This document shows positions 1-8,677 of a stretch of 64,000 nt of DNA, piece by piece. Under the pieces are notes generated by a model, which did not search any database, was not told where the DNA came from, and saw only the letters and a program-made list of their open reading frames with translations. The stretch's first letter is position 1. Each line of letters begins with the position of its first letter. The DNA comes from Microbacterium sp. lyk4-40-TSB-66 (GTDB lineage Bacteria; Actinomycetota; Actinomycetes; Actinomycetales; Microbacteriaceae). A program made the translations under genes and the position numbers. The DNA is taken from contig NZ_JARVRW010000002.1 in the NCBI RefSeq assembly GCF_030209475.1, positions 496,001 through 560,000 on the forward strand, written 5' to 3'.

Positions 1-2
1 TC

Positions 3-2243
3 GGCGCGCTGTACGACCCCACCGACCGGCTCGACAACATCACGGCCGCGATCGTCAACGACGACAAGGCCGTCGAGCTCGACGGTCAACTCGTTCCTCT
101 GGGTCGGCAACTCACCGGCGGCCTGGTAAAGGGCGCCGACGACCAGCCCAGCAACATCGACTGGGTCATCTCGAACGACGAGGACGCCACGGCGGGTCTC
201 GCCGACGGCACGTACACCGCCGTCGTGACCATCCCCGAGAACTTCACCGCCGCCTCGCTCTCCACCCGCCCCGGAGAGACACCCGAGAAGGCCACCATCA
301 ACGTGCAGACGGCGCCCGACGCGCGTGTCGTCGACGGCGCGATCACCGCGCAACTGGCATCCACCGCGTCCAGCGTCTACGGCAGCGAGCTGTCGTCGCA
401 GTACCTGAAGAACGTGTTCCTCGGCTTCACCACGCTCGGCGACCAGCTCGGTCAAGCGGCCGGTGGAGCGCGCCAGCTCGCCGACGGCGCCACGCAGGCC
501 GCCACCGGTGCAGACGGGCTGCAGGACGGCGTGGGCCAGCTCTCCGACGGCGCCGGCGCACTCTCGAGCGGCGTCGGTCAGCTCGCGACGGGGGTCGACC
601 AGCTCTCGGGAGGCGTCGGACAGCTCGCCACCGGTGCGGGAGCCCTGTCGAACGGTGCGGGTCTGCTCGCGGCCGGGGCGGGCGAGCTCTCGGGCGGTGC
701 CGGACAGATCTCGAGCGGCGCGACGGGACTCGCCGACGGCGCCGACCAGCTCGCCGGCGGTGCCAGTCAACTCGCCACCGGCACGCGCGACGCCGCGGCC
801 GGGGTCGGACGTCTCGCCGGCGGCGCCGACGGCATCGCCGAGGGCAACCGCCAGCTGGCCGACCAGATCGGACAGATCGCCGACGCCATTCCTCCGGGCT
901 TCGAGCAGGCCGCGAACGACGTGGCCGACGCCGCGCCGCAGGTCAACGACGCCCTCGTCACCGCCGCAGCCGATCTGCGGCGCCTGGCGGACACCTGCGA
1001 TGCAAGCACGAGCCCCGAGCTGTGCGAGCAGTTGCGGGTCGCCTCCGACCGTGCCGACGCCGCCCTCCCGAGCGCCCAGCAGACCGTGACCGACGTCGCG
1101 CAGATCGCCAGGCAGGCGGCCCAACTCCCCGCCGGCGTCCGCACCATCGCCGACGCCAACGCGCAGTTGGCCGAGGGAGCCGCAGGCCTGGCCGTCGGCG
1201 CACGCGACGCCGAGAGCGGACTGAACACGATCGCCGGCGGCATCGACGGCGTGGCAGCCGGCGCGACCGGACTCGGCGACGGTGCACGGCAGCTGGGCAC
1301 CGGTGCGAACGCGCTCGGCTCCGGCGCCTCGCAGCTGGCCGGTGGGCTCGCGCAGACCCGTGACGGCGCGGCGCAGCTCGCCACGGGGGCGCAAGGTGCG
1401 GCAGGCGGCGCCTCGCAGCTCGCGGCGGGCGCCCAGGGGGCCGCCGACGGCGCGTCGCAACTCGCGACCGGCGCCCAGGACGCCGCTGACGGTGCCGGTC
1501 AGCTCGCCGACGGCGTCGACCAGGTGGCATCCGGAACGACATCCCTCGCCGACGGGCTCGACACCGCGGTGTCGCAGGTGCCGACCTACACCGACGCCGA
1601 GGCGGCCACCCTCGCCGACGTCGTCGCCGACCCCGTCTCGGCAACGGGTGCGAGCGACTCGCTCTTCGGCCTCGCGGCGGTGCCCCTCCTGGCGATGGCG
1701 GTGCTCTGGTTCGGCGGACTCGCCTCATTCGTGGCGTTCCAAGCCGTCTCGGCGCGGGCGCTCACGAGCCGCCGCCCCTCCGCCCTCGTCGCCCTGCGAG
1801 GCTTCTTGCCCGCGGCCGGCGTCGGCGCCGCGCAAGGCCTGCTGGTCGCGGCGGTCGTGCAGGTGGCATCCCGTTACGACTGGGGCGACTGGGCACTCTT
1901 CGCGCTCATCTGCGTCGCCGCGGGAATCGCTTTCGCGGCCGTGCATCAGGCTCTGGTCGCCGTGTTCGGGGGCGCCGGGCGCTGGGTGGCCGCGGTCATC
2001 GGCGCTCTCGCTCTCGGCGCGACGATCGTCTCGACCGTGCCTCCCGCCTTGGCCGCGGCCGCGGCCCTGATGCCCACCGCGCCGGTGTACGACGCGATGC
2101 TCGGCGCCCTGTCGTCGTCGGGCGGCGTCGCCACCGGCATCGCGGGGTTCGTGGTCTGGGCAGTGCTCTCACTGATCGTCACGACGCTGATCGTGGTGCG
2201 CCGCCGCACGACCTCCGCCCGCGCCGCCGCATTGCCCGCCTGA
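3..2243 (+). CDS. YhgE/Pip-family membrane protein (5' truncated by window)
   Basis: The open frame runs in from the window edge, so the N-terminus is missing. A soluble stretch is followed by a long glycine/alanine-rich region of heptad-like repeats (QLADGA, QLATGA, ALSSGV and similar, roughly nt 460-830 and 1150-1580). At least five hydrophobic segments form the C-terminal third. This layout is that of YhgE/Pip proteins, homologues of phage infection protein and ABC-2-like type VII-secretion-associated membrane proteins. The exported substrate is unknown. The C-terminus (nt 1660-2240) looks like the ABC-2-type membrane domain. A strong hairpin follows the stop. Family assignment is confident; function is not. 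Confidence 0.85.
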   Translation, partial: GALYDPTDRLDNITAAIVNDDKAVELDGQLVPLGRQLTGGLVKGADDQPSNIDWVISNDEDATAGLADGTYTAVVTIPENFTAASLSTRPGETPEKATINVQTAPDARVVDGAITAQLASTASSVYGSELSSQYLKNVFLGFTTLGDQLGQAAGGARQLADGATQAATGADGLQDGVGQLSDGAGALSSGVGQLATGVDQLSGGVGQLATGAGALSNGAGLLAAGAGELSGGAGQISSGATGLADGADQLAGGASQLATGTRDAAAGVGRLAGGADGIAEGNRQLADQIGQIADAIPPGFEQAANDVADAAPQVNDALVTAAADLRRLADTCDASTSPELCEQLRVASDRADAALPSAQQTVTDVAQIARQAAQLPAGVRTIADANAQLAEGAAGLAVGARDAESGLNTIAGGIDGVAAGATGLGDGARQLGTGANALGSGASQLAGGLAQTRDGAAQLATGAQGAAGGASQLAAGAQGAADGASQLATGAQDAADGAGQLADGVDQVASGTTSLADGLDTAVSQVPTYTDAEAATLADVVADPVSATGASDSLFGLAAVPLLAMAVLWFGGLASFVAFQAVSARALTSRRPSALVALRGFLPAAGVGAAQGLLVAAVVQVASRYDWGDWALFALICVAAGIAFAAVHQALVAVFGGAGRWVAAVIGALALGATIVSTVPPALAAAAALMPTAPVYDAMLGALSSSGGVATGIAGFVVWAVLSLIVTTLIVVRRRTTSARAAALPA

Positions 2244-2268
2244 CCCGTTCGGCCACGGCCCGTCCCGC

Positions 2269-2295
2269 GGCGCGCCCCGCGCCGCGGGGCGCGCC
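2269..2295 (+). terminator. Strong GC hairpin after the YhgE/Pip gene
   Basis: A perfect 12-bp inverted repeat, GGCGCGCCCCGC and its complement, encloses a 3-nt loop 26 nt after the stop codon. No T-run follows, which is common in high-GC actinobacteria. The position suggests a terminator for the upstream gene. Confidence 0.6.
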
Positions 2296-2310
2296 CGTGC
2301 CCGTGGTCCG

Positions 2311-2369
2311 TTGAGTGTCCAAGACCCGCCGTGTCCGCCGACCTGAAGCGGCGTGTCCTGGACACTCAA
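2311..2369. repeat. Intergenic palindrome, copy A
   Basis: Imperfect palindrome whose arms begin TTGAGTGTCCA and end TGGACACTCAA, with an inner CGCCG/CGGCG match. About 20 of 25 arm positions pair. Two relatives occur at 3358 and 3465. It looks like a REP-type interspersed element, not a promoter. Confidence 0.7.
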
Positions 2370-2470
2370 TCACTCGGCGACATGTCGGCAGACCTCCTCC
2401 ACAACCCGCCCATCCACAGGTGCGAGGGGTCGGCGGGCGCGCGCGCGGACGGGTGGTGTCGGATGGCGCA

Positions 2471-3361
2471 ATGAGCACTCGCCCTCTCCCTCCAGAACTC
2501 GGCACGGTCTTCCACGTCCGAGACGCCGACCGGCTGGGAGTGCCCCGGAGGAGGCTGTCTGCTCGTGACGTCAGCGCGCCGTTCCCCGGCGTGAGAAGCA
2601 CAGAAGGAGACAGATCTCTCGAATCCGTTCGCGACCGGTGCCGTGCCTACCTCCCGAGAATGATCGGCGGGCAGTTCTTCAGTCACGAGACGGCGGCTGT
2701 GCTGTGGGGCATGCCGCTTCCCTTCCGTCACGGGCAGGCTCTCCATGTGAGCGCACCCCCGCCCCTGCGTGAGCCGCGCACCCGAAACGTCGTCGGGCAC
2801 AGACTTTCCATGCCACAGGACGGGGTGACAATGGTCGATGATCTTCCGGTCGCCACCCGAGTCGAGACCTGGGGGCAGCTGGGTGCCACTCTGCAATGGG
2901 AGGATCTGGTCGCGGTCGGAGACTGGCTTCTCGCCGAGGGTGACCCGTCATCCGATCTCTCCGACGTGGCGTCAAGGGCGAGGCGACGGGGAGCGGCCGC
3001 GCTTCGCCACGCACTCGAGTTCGTTCGCCCCGGGGCGGAATCACCTCGCGAAACCGCCGTGCGCCTGATCCTCGTGCAGGCAGGGCTCCCCGAGCCCGAA
3101 CTGAACTGGACTCTGCGCACGGGTGGGGGCGCGTTCGTGGCACGACTCGACATGGCCTATCCCCGACAAAGAGTGGCGGTCGAGTACGACGGCCGACAAC
3201 ATGCCGACCCCGAACAGTTCCGTCGCGACGCGGACCGCTGGAGAGCGATCAGCGCCGAGGGATGGACGCTCGTCCGTGTTCTCGCCCACCACCTCGCCAC
3301 CCCTGGTCACGACATCGTGACACCCGTTCGGCGCGCCCTGGGCACGGCTCGCCTTCGTTGA
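2471..3361 (+). CDS. DUF559-type protein with AbiEi-like N-terminus
   Basis: 296 residues. The start was chosen at the ATG after the palindromic repeat; the upstream extension of the frame would read through copy A and is unlikely. The N-terminal region resembles the winged-helix, AbiEi-antitoxin-like domain often fused to DUF559. The C-terminal third carries the Vsr/DUF559-like core: an ARLDMAYP stretch, then VAVEYDGRQH, which supplies acidic residues typical of PD-(D/E)XK-like folds, then WTLVRV. Such genes are abundant singletons in Microbacteriaceae. The biological role is unknown; nuclease activity is inferred from fold resemblance only. It is flanked on both sides by the same palindrome family, and the stop codon lies inside copy B. 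Confidence 0.75.
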   Translation: MSTRPLPPELGTVFHVRDADRLGVPRRRLSARDVSAPFPGVRSTEGDRSLESVRDRCRAYLPRMIGGQFFSHETAAVLWGMPLPFRHGQALHVSAPPPLREPRTRNVVGHRLSMPQDGVTMVDDLPVATRVETWGQLGATLQWEDLVAVGDWLLAEGDPSSDLSDVASRARRRGAAALRHALEFVRPGAESPRETAVRLILVQAGLPEPELNWTLRTGGGAFVARLDMAYPRQRVAVEYDGRQHADPEQFRRDADRWRAISAEGWTLVRVLAHHLATPGHDIVTPVRRALGTARLR

Positions 3362-3416
3362 GTGTCCACGAAACTCCGGCGGCGCCTCGCGCACGCGGCG
3401 TGTTTTGGACGCTCAC
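3358..3416. repeat. Intergenic palindrome, copy B
   Basis: Second copy of the TTGAGTGTCC palindrome. Its left arm overlaps the stop codon of the DUF559 gene, so it may also serve as that gene's terminator. The right arm reads GGCGTGTTTTGGACGCTCA. Confidence 0.6.
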
Positions 3417-3464
3417 CCCTCGGGGGACGCAGGCGTGCCCGCCGCGGGACCCACGACCGTTCCG

Positions 3465-3523
3465 TCGAGTGTCCAGGAATCGCCGTTCCCGGCCCGATGA
3501 TGCGGCGTGTCTTGGACGATCGA
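3465..3523. repeat. Intergenic palindrome, copy C
   Basis: Third copy, left arm TCGAGTGTCCAGGA, right arm CGGCGTGTCTTGGACGATCGA. It lies about 50 nt after copy B in the same orientation-independent form. Confidence 0.55.
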
Positions 3524-3562
3524 TGGTGATTCCCGGGGCGACCCCTGTCGACACGGGCGCAC

Positions 3563-3680
3563 AACGCCCGCACGCACCGCTCACACCGCACGCACACGCG
3601 AGCAACGCCCGCACGCACCGCTCACACCGCACGCACACGCGAGCAACGCCCGCCCGCGCAGCTCACACCCGCGCCGCACG
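3563..3680. repeat. 41-bp tandem repeat, two full copies plus a partial third
   Basis: The unit begins AACGCCCGCACGCACCGCTC and recurs at 3563, 3604 and 3645, an exact 41-nt period. Together with copies B and C it fills the 394-bp gene-free stretch 3362-3755. I see no convincing gene there. Confidence 0.75.
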
Positions 3681-3728
3681 CTGAGCCAACGCCGAGAAAC
3701 GACGCATCCGCGCCGCGCACCCACCCGC

Positions 3729-3743
3729 GCCCCGATGCGGGGC
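3729..3743 (-). terminator. Hairpin downstream of ccsB
   Basis: GCCCCG-CAT-CGGGGC (reverse-strand reading) forms a 6-bp stem with a 3-nt loop 12 nt beyond the ccsB stop. It is short and lacks a T-run, so it is only a candidate terminator of the cytochrome operon. Confidence 0.4.
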
Positions 3744-3755
3744 ACGCCGACACGC

Positions 3756-4763
3756 TTAGGTCGTCAGACCGCTGTACGCGTGCAGGCCCTTGAAGAAGAC
3801 GTTGACGATCGTGAAGTTGAACAGCACCGCGGTGAAGCCGATGATCGACAGCCATGCCGACCTTGTTCCGCGCCAGCCGCGGGTCGCGCGGGCGTGGATG
3901 TACCCGGCGTACAGCACCCAGATCACGAAGGTCCACACCTCTTTGGTGTCGAAGCCCCAGAAACGGCCCCACGCGTCGTTCGCCCAGATGGAGCCGGCGA
4001 TGAGCGTGAAGGTCCAGAAGATGAAGCCGACGATGGCGAAGCGGTAGGCGAGCGACTCCAGGGCGTCGGCCGACGGCACGGTGCGCAGGAAGCTGCGCTT
4101 CGGCTCGGCGTCCGCGGGGGCCTCGGCGAGCTTGCGCTCGCGCCGCGCCTGGATGAGTTGCACGACCGACAGGCCGAAGGCCAGGGCGAACAGGGCCGTC
4201 GCGAGGCTCGCGACGAACACGTGCACGACGAGCCACACCGACTTCAGCGGGTCGGCCAGCGGCACGACCTCGACGTGGAACGCCAGCGTCGCGCCGCCGA
4301 GCAGCAGCACCGCGAGGCCCGTCATGAGCGAACCGAGGAAACGCAGGTCGTAGCGCGTGAGCACGACGAGGTAGACGGCGATGATGAGCAGCAGACCCGT
4401 CAGCGCGAACTCGTACATGTTCGACCACGGCACCCGCTCGGCCGCGATGCCGCGCAAGACGGTCGCCACGAGGTGGAAGACGAACCCGAGCGTCGTCAGC
4501 ACGGTGCCCAGGCGGGCCCACAGGTAGCGCGGCTTCGATGCGGCGGTGGATGCCGACGACCCGGCGGACCCACCGATCACTCCCCCGCCGCCCGCGGTGA
4601 CGAGCTCGCGCGCGACGACCTCGTCCTTCGCCTTCAGAGCGAGGTCGGAGCGCCGAGCGAGGTCGATGGCGTAGGCGATGAACGCCAGCACGTAGATGGC
4701 GACCGCCGTCCACACCAAGAGGAGGGAGATCTCGTCGAGGAGAATCGGATCGGTTCCGGGCAT
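3756..4763 (-). CDS. ccsB: Cytochrome c biogenesis protein CcsB (ResC)
   Basis: 335 residues, multi-pass membrane protein. It carries the haem-handling tryptophan-rich motif WGRFWGFDTKEVW near residues 265-280 and the SNMYEF segment typical of CcsA/ResC proteins. With ResB it forms the System II cytochrome c synthetase, which carries haem across the membrane and ligates it to reduced CXXCH apocytochromes. It is the last gene of the operon, 4 nt after resB. The first ~110 residues include a low-complexity Ser/Gly linker (about 50-70). The paired periplasmic histidines were not traced individually. Confidence 0.95.
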   Translation of the reverse strand: MPGTDPILLDEISLLLVWTAVAIYVLAFIAYAIDLARRSDLALKAKDEVVARELVTAGGGGVIGGSAGSSASTAASKPRYLWARLGTVLTTLGFVFHLVATVLRGIAAERVPWSNMYEFALTGLLLIIAVYLVVLTRYDLRFLGSLMTGLAVLLLGGATLAFHVEVVPLADPLKSVWLVVHVFVASLATALFALAFGLSVVQLIQARRERKLAEAPADAEPKRSFLRTVPSADALESLAYRFAIVGFIFWTFTLIAGSIWANDAWGRFWGFDTKEVWTFVIWVLYAGYIHARATRGWRGTRSAWLSIIGFTAVLFNFTIVNVFFKGLHAYSGLTT

Positions 4764-4767
4764 GGTC

Positions 4768-6549
4768 TCAGTCTACTTTTCCGGTGACGGGCTGGCTCTG
4801 TGCAGGGGTGGGCGCACCGGCGTCGGGACCGGTCGGGCTCGTATCGGGCCGACCGCCCGCGGGCAGGGTGGTGGCGTGCTTCTCGACGAGTTGGTCGACG
4901 GCCGCGGCGAGGGTCGGATCCTCCCCGCGCGCGAGGCCCGCGTACTCGATCGACACCCCGTTCGCCGACGGAGTGGCCTTGACCCACATGCGTCGGCGCG
5001 GGACGAAGAGCGCCGCGAGCAGACCGAACAGGGCGAGCAGGGCGAATGCGAGCACCCAGGGTCCGGCCAGATCGCGGTGGATCGACAGCGATGCGAACCG
5101 CTTGACCGACCCGTCGTACCCGGACGCCCCCGCAGGTGCCTCGTTCTCGAACGTGATGGTGCCCAGGCCGTTCGGCAGGTCTTCGGTCTGACCGGGCATG
5201 AGTTGGAGCGCCGGGTTGCCGCTGTCGCCGCCGGCGATCTGGGTCATGCCCGAGGGGTCGAGGGTGTACACCGAGCGGGGCGTGCCGTCGTCGATGCCGA
5301 GGTCCCCCTCGTAGACGCGCAGCGTCAGCACGGGGTACTCCAGGTCGCCGTAGGTCGAGGTGAGCGCCCCCGAGGGAAGCACGTCCATCGTCGGATAGAA
5401 GAAGCCGAGCAGACCGAGCTGTTCGGGCAGTCCGTCGGCGACCTTGATGACACCGAGCGAGGTCATGTTGGCATCCTGAGGGAGGAAGGCGACCGAGTCG
5501 TGGAACACCTCGCGGCCGTCGGCGTCGCGGATCGTGACGGTGGGGGCGTAGCCGTTGCCGAGGAGGTAGACGCGGTCTCCGCGCACGTCGAGCGGGTGGT
5601 TGACGCGCACCTCGCCGTCCTGCGGGTCGCCCCCGGGAGCCTGCGTGGTCACGTGGGCGACGAAGTCACCGGCCTGCCCCGAGCCGGGCTGCCCGGGAGG
5701 CACATAGCTGACATCGAACTGGTCGAGCGTCATCGAATAGGGCGTGAGGGTGTCGCCGCTGACGAAACGGCCCGGGTTGAACGAGGAGTAGTCCAGCAGG
5801 CTGTTCGCGAACGCCTGACCCTCCACGAGCACGCGCTGCCCGGTGTAGGTGAACCCGCCGCCCAGGCCGACCGCGACGAGCACGCCGACCAGGGCCGCGT
5901 GGAAGACGAGGTTTCCCGTCTCGCGGAGGTAGCCGCGCTCGGCCGACACCGAGAACGTGCCGCGCCCGTCGTAGCGGGCGACCCGGTAGCCGCTCTTGCG
6001 CAGCTGAGCGGCGGCGGTGTCCACGGCGGCGGATGCCGCGGCATCCGGATCACCGTCGACCGCGATCGTACGGGTGCGGTGATCGTCCAGTCGCGACAGA
6101 CGAGCGGGGGTGCGCGGCGGCTGCGAGCGCAGGGCCTTCCAGTGGTGTTTGGTGCGGGGCAGCACGCAGCCGATCAGCGAGATGAACAGCAGCAGGTAGA
6201 TGGCCGAGAACCACGGCGAGGTGTAGACGTCGAAGAGGCTCAGCTTGTCGAGCACCGGCGCCAGGTCGGGGTTGTCGGTGAAGTACTGCGTCACGCCGTT
6301 GGGATCCGCGGTGCGCTGCGGTACGAGCGAACCCGGCACGGCGGCGATCGCGAGCAGCAGCAGCAGCACGAGGGCGGTGCGCATCGACGTGAGCTGTCGC
6401 CAGCCCCAGCGCGCCCACCCCACGACCCCGAGTCGCGGCTGGGTGATGTCGTCGGAATCGGATGCCGCGGCGGAATCGGCGTGGTCGGACGGGCGCAGGA
6501 CGCCGTCCGTGGGCTCCTCACGCGACCGGTCAGAGGGGGAGCTGGACAC
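4768..6549 (-). CDS. resB: Cytochrome c biogenesis protein ResB
   Basis: 593 residues. The protein has N-terminal transmembrane segments (about residues 30-55 and 95-120), another near 215, a large extracytoplasmic domain (about 230-500), a C-terminal hydrophobic segment followed by RRR, and a proline-rich tail. This is the ResB/Ccs1 layout. It works with CcsB as the haem lyase of System II. Its start overlaps the ccdA end by 20 nt, indicating translational coupling. The order phosphatase, TlpA, CcdA, ResB, CcsB matches the conserved actinobacterial ccs cluster, recalled from M. tuberculosis Rv0525-Rv0529. Confidence 0.95.
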   Translation of the reverse strand: MSSSPSDRSREEPTDGVLRPSDHADSAAASDSDDITQPRLGVVGWARWGWRQLTSMRTALVLLLLLAIAAVPGSLVPQRTADPNGVTQYFTDNPDLAPVLDKLSLFDVYTSPWFSAIYLLLFISLIGCVLPRTKHHWKALRSQPPRTPARLSRLDDHRTRTIAVDGDPDAAASAAVDTAAAQLRKSGYRVARYDGRGTFSVSAERGYLRETGNLVFHAALVGVLVAVGLGGGFTYTGQRVLVEGQAFANSLLDYSSFNPGRFVSGDTLTPYSMTLDQFDVSYVPPGQPGSGQAGDFVAHVTTQAPGGDPQDGEVRVNHPLDVRGDRVYLLGNGYAPTVTIRDADGREVFHDSVAFLPQDANMTSLGVIKVADGLPEQLGLLGFFYPTMDVLPSGALTSTYGDLEYPVLTLRVYEGDLGIDDGTPRSVYTLDPSGMTQIAGGDSGNPALQLMPGQTEDLPNGLGTITFENEAPAGASGYDGSVKRFASLSIHRDLAGPWVLAFALLALFGLLAALFVPRRRMWVKATPSANGVSIEYAGLARGEDPTLAAAVDQLVEKHATTLPAGGRPDTSPTGPDAGAPTPAQSQPVTGKVD

Positions 6550-7276
6550 CGCTCATCACCCCCTGCAGGGACGACATCCATGCGCCCCAGACACCGGTCA
6601 CCATGGCGAGACCGAGAACGACGAGCAGCACTCCGCCCACGATGTTGACCGCACGGATGTGCTTGCGCAGGAACGCGACGGACCGGGTCGCCCACCCGAA
6701 GCCGAGCGCGAGAAGAAGGAACGGGATGCCGAGGCCCAGCGAATACGCCAGCCCCAGTAGGGCGGCGCGACCGGGGTCTCCGAGGTTGTACGACACCGAC
6801 AGGATGGCCGTGAGCGTCGGCCCGATGCAGGGCGTCCAGCCGACGCCGAGGGCGATGCCGAGCAGCGGCGCCCCGATGAGACCGAGGTTGCCCTTGGCCT
6901 GCATCCGCACGGACCGCTGTGCGATGCCGAACAGGCCGATGAACACGAGCCCCATCAGGATGATCACCACGCCGAGGATGCGCGTGATCACGTCGCCGTA
7001 GCGGGTGAAGAACGCGCCCGCGGCACCGCCGAGCACGTTGAAGGCCATGAACACGAGCGTGAACCCGGCGATGAACAGCAGCGTTCCGCCCAGCAGGCGA
7101 CCTCGACCGGTGGATGCCGAGCCCCCACGGGGAGCGACGGCACCGCCGATGTACCCCAGGTAGCCCGGCACGAGCGGCAGCACGCAGGGGGAGAGGAACG
7201 AGATGAGGCCGGCGGCCAGGGCGATGGGCACGGCGACCCACAGCGCCCCGTCGAAGACGAGGGCTCCGGGATTCAC
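6530..7276 (-). CDS. ccdA: Thiol:disulfide transporter CcdA
   Basis: 248 residues with about six hydrophobic helices and the two membrane cysteines expected for CcdA/DsbD-core proteins: C31 in SPCVLPLVPGYLGYIGG and C150 in GVGWTPCIGPTL. It moves reducing equivalents from cytoplasmic thioredoxin across the membrane to the TlpA/ResA-like thioredoxin encoded next to it, keeping apocytochrome c cysteines reduced. Its start overlaps the tlpA stop by 4 nt (ATGA type). Confidence 0.95.
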   Translation of the reverse strand: MNPGALVFDGALWVAVPIALAAGLISFLSPCVLPLVPGYLGYIGGAVAPRGGSASTGRGRLLGGTLLFIAGFTLVFMAFNVLGGAAGAFFTRYGDVITRILGVVIILMGLVFIGLFGIAQRSVRMQAKGNLGLIGAPLLGIALGVGWTPCIGPTLTAILSVSYNLGDPGRAALLGLAYSLGLGIPFLLLALGFGWATRSVAFLRKHIRAVNIVGGVLLVVLGLAMVTGVWGAWMSSLQGVMSGVQLPL

Positions 7277-7878
7277 GCGTCCTCCGCGACCAGGGTGCGC
7301 ACGATCGCCTCGAGGATCGAGGCCTCGGGCAGCTCGCCGACGATGCGCGCAGCGACGCGCCCCTGCTTGTCGAGCACGAGGGTGGTCGGGGTCGCGTTCA
7401 GCGGCGTCTTGTCATTGAACGCGAGTTTCAGCTCGGCATCGTTGACGGCCATCGCGCTCGGGTACGAGATGTCGTGGTCGCGCGCGAAGGACTGCGCGGT
7501 CGAGGGCTGGTCGTACGTGTTGATGCCGAGGAACGCGACGTCCTGCCCCTCGAAGGTCTTGTACGCCTGCTCCAGGCGCGGCGCCTCGATGATGCACGGG
7601 CCGCACGTGGCGTACCAGAAGTTCACCACGAGCACCTTGCCGTCGTAGTCGGCGCTGGAGACGGCGGAACCGTCGTCGAGCGTGCCGGCGAAGTCGACGG
7701 GTTCCCCGCGGCTTCCGGCCGGGATCTCGGCGGTCTGGAAACCGTTCGCGGCGATGTAGCCCTTGTTGTCACCGGCGCGGTACTGGTCGGCGAGAGGGTC
7801 GGCGGTGCAGGCCGCCAGGCCCAGCACGAGGGCCGCGGCAGCGGCCAGAGACCCCGCGGCGGTGAGGATTCGGCGCAT
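7273..7878 (-). CDS. TlpA/ResA-type thioredoxin lipoprotein
   Basis: 201 residues. A signal peptide ends in the lipobox LAAC (C24), so the mature protein should be lipid-anchored outside the membrane. The thioredoxin fold has the redox pair C92-GP-C95 in FWYATCGPC and a cis-proline region ATPTTLVLD. It should pass electrons from CcdA to apocytochrome c haem-site cysteines, the ResA role. The start was chosen at MRRILTAAG because the much longer open frame upstream is antisense to the phosphatase gene. A 1-nt overlap with the phosphatase stop supports an operon. Confidence 0.92.
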   Translation of the reverse strand: MRRILTAAGSLAAAAALVLGLAACTADPLADQYRAGDNKGYIAANGFQTAEIPAGSRGEPVDFAGTLDDGSAVSSADYDGKVLVVNFWYATCGPCIIEAPRLEQAYKTFEGQDVAFLGINTYDQPSTAQSFARDHDISYPSAMAVNDAELKLAFNDKTPLNATPTTLVLDKQGRVAARIVGELPEASILEAIVRTLVAEDA

Positions 7879-8522
7879 CACACGGCTCCTACGTCGACGG
7901 CTCCGGCGGTCGATGCCGGCTCGGCGTACGCCACCTCGACCCAGCGCGTCGAGCCGTCGGCGCCGTCTCGCCGTTCGAAGCTCGTCACGCTCGACAGCGC
8001 GCACCGGCGCTTGCGAGGGTCGTGGCGGGTGGGTTGGTGGGAGAGGGCGAGGTGGGTCACCCAGATCGGCAGCTGATGTGAGACGACGACGACGTCGCCC
8101 GAGGGCACCCGCTCCCAGGCGTCGGTCATGGCATCCGTCATCCGGGCCACGATGCGCTCGTACGGCTCGCCCCAGCTGGGCACGGCCGGGCGGCTGAGGT
8201 GGCGCCAATTGAGGGGGTTGGCCAGCGCCTGCTTCATGCGCCGCCCCTCGAAGACATTGGTCGGCTCGATCACCCGGTCGTCGATGTAGGCGTCGATGCC
8301 GAACATCTCGGTGAAGGGCTCCGACGACTCGCGCGTGCGCTGCAGGGGTGAGACCACCAGCGCGCTGACGGGCCGATCGAGCCCGCGCACGTACTGGGCG
8401 GCCTGGCGTGCCATCTGCCGACCGGCAGCGCTGAGGCCGAAACCGGGGAGCCGACCGTAGAGCACGCGACGGGGGTTGTGGACCTCTCCGTGGCGCACGA
8501 GATGCAGGCGATCGGCGGTCAC
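7878..8522 (-). CDS. Histidine phosphatase family protein, first gene of ccs operon
   Basis: 214 residues, GTG start. It has the phosphohistidine motif LVRHGE (R10, H11), a second conserved Arg/Glu region near VSPLQRTRESSEP, and the late VVSHQLPI histidine. It belongs to the phosphoglycerate-mutase-like superfamily; the substrate is unknown. The gene is conserved at the head of actinobacterial cytochrome c operons, but a role in haem attachment has not been shown to my knowledge. A TAGACT -10 box ends 6 nt before the GTG, suggesting a leaderless operon transcript. Confidence 0.88.
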   Translation of the reverse strand: MTADRLHLVRHGEVHNPRRVLYGRLPGFGLSAAGRQMARQAAQYVRGLDRPVSALVVSPLQRTRESSEPFTEMFGIDAYIDDRVIEPTNVFEGRRMKQALANPLNWRHLSRPAVPSWGEPYERIVARMTDAMTDAWERVPSGDVVVVSHQLPIWVTHLALSHQPTRHDPRKRRCALSSVTSFERRDGADGSTRWVEVAYAEPASTAGAVDVGAV

Positions 8523-8528
8523 GAGGCC

Positions 8529-8534
8529 AGTCTA
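8529..8534 (-). promoter_or_regulatory. Probable -10 box for leaderless ccs operon transcript
   Basis: On the reverse strand TAGACT lies 6 nt before the GTG start of the phosphatase gene. This is the spacing expected when transcription starts at the start codon. No clear -35 was identified. Confidence 0.5.
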
Positions 8535-8677
8535 GGCGCGGGTTCTGTGGTCTGACTGAGCGGGCGGGCCGGTTGCTTCGACGTGGAGATACCGTGCGAC
8601 GCCGCCCCCGCGAGCGACGGGGAAAGGTTCCCGAGCCGCCGCGGAGAGGGGCCCGGAACGGAGGGTCCGAGCGTCCG

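Noticed and set aside
2471..3361. Type IV toxin-antitoxin pair
   Set aside because: The AbiEi-like N-terminus is present, but no toxin-like partner gene is adjacent.
4696..6648. 650-codon forward ORF over resB
   Set aside because: Shadow of the confidently assigned resB/ccdA genes.
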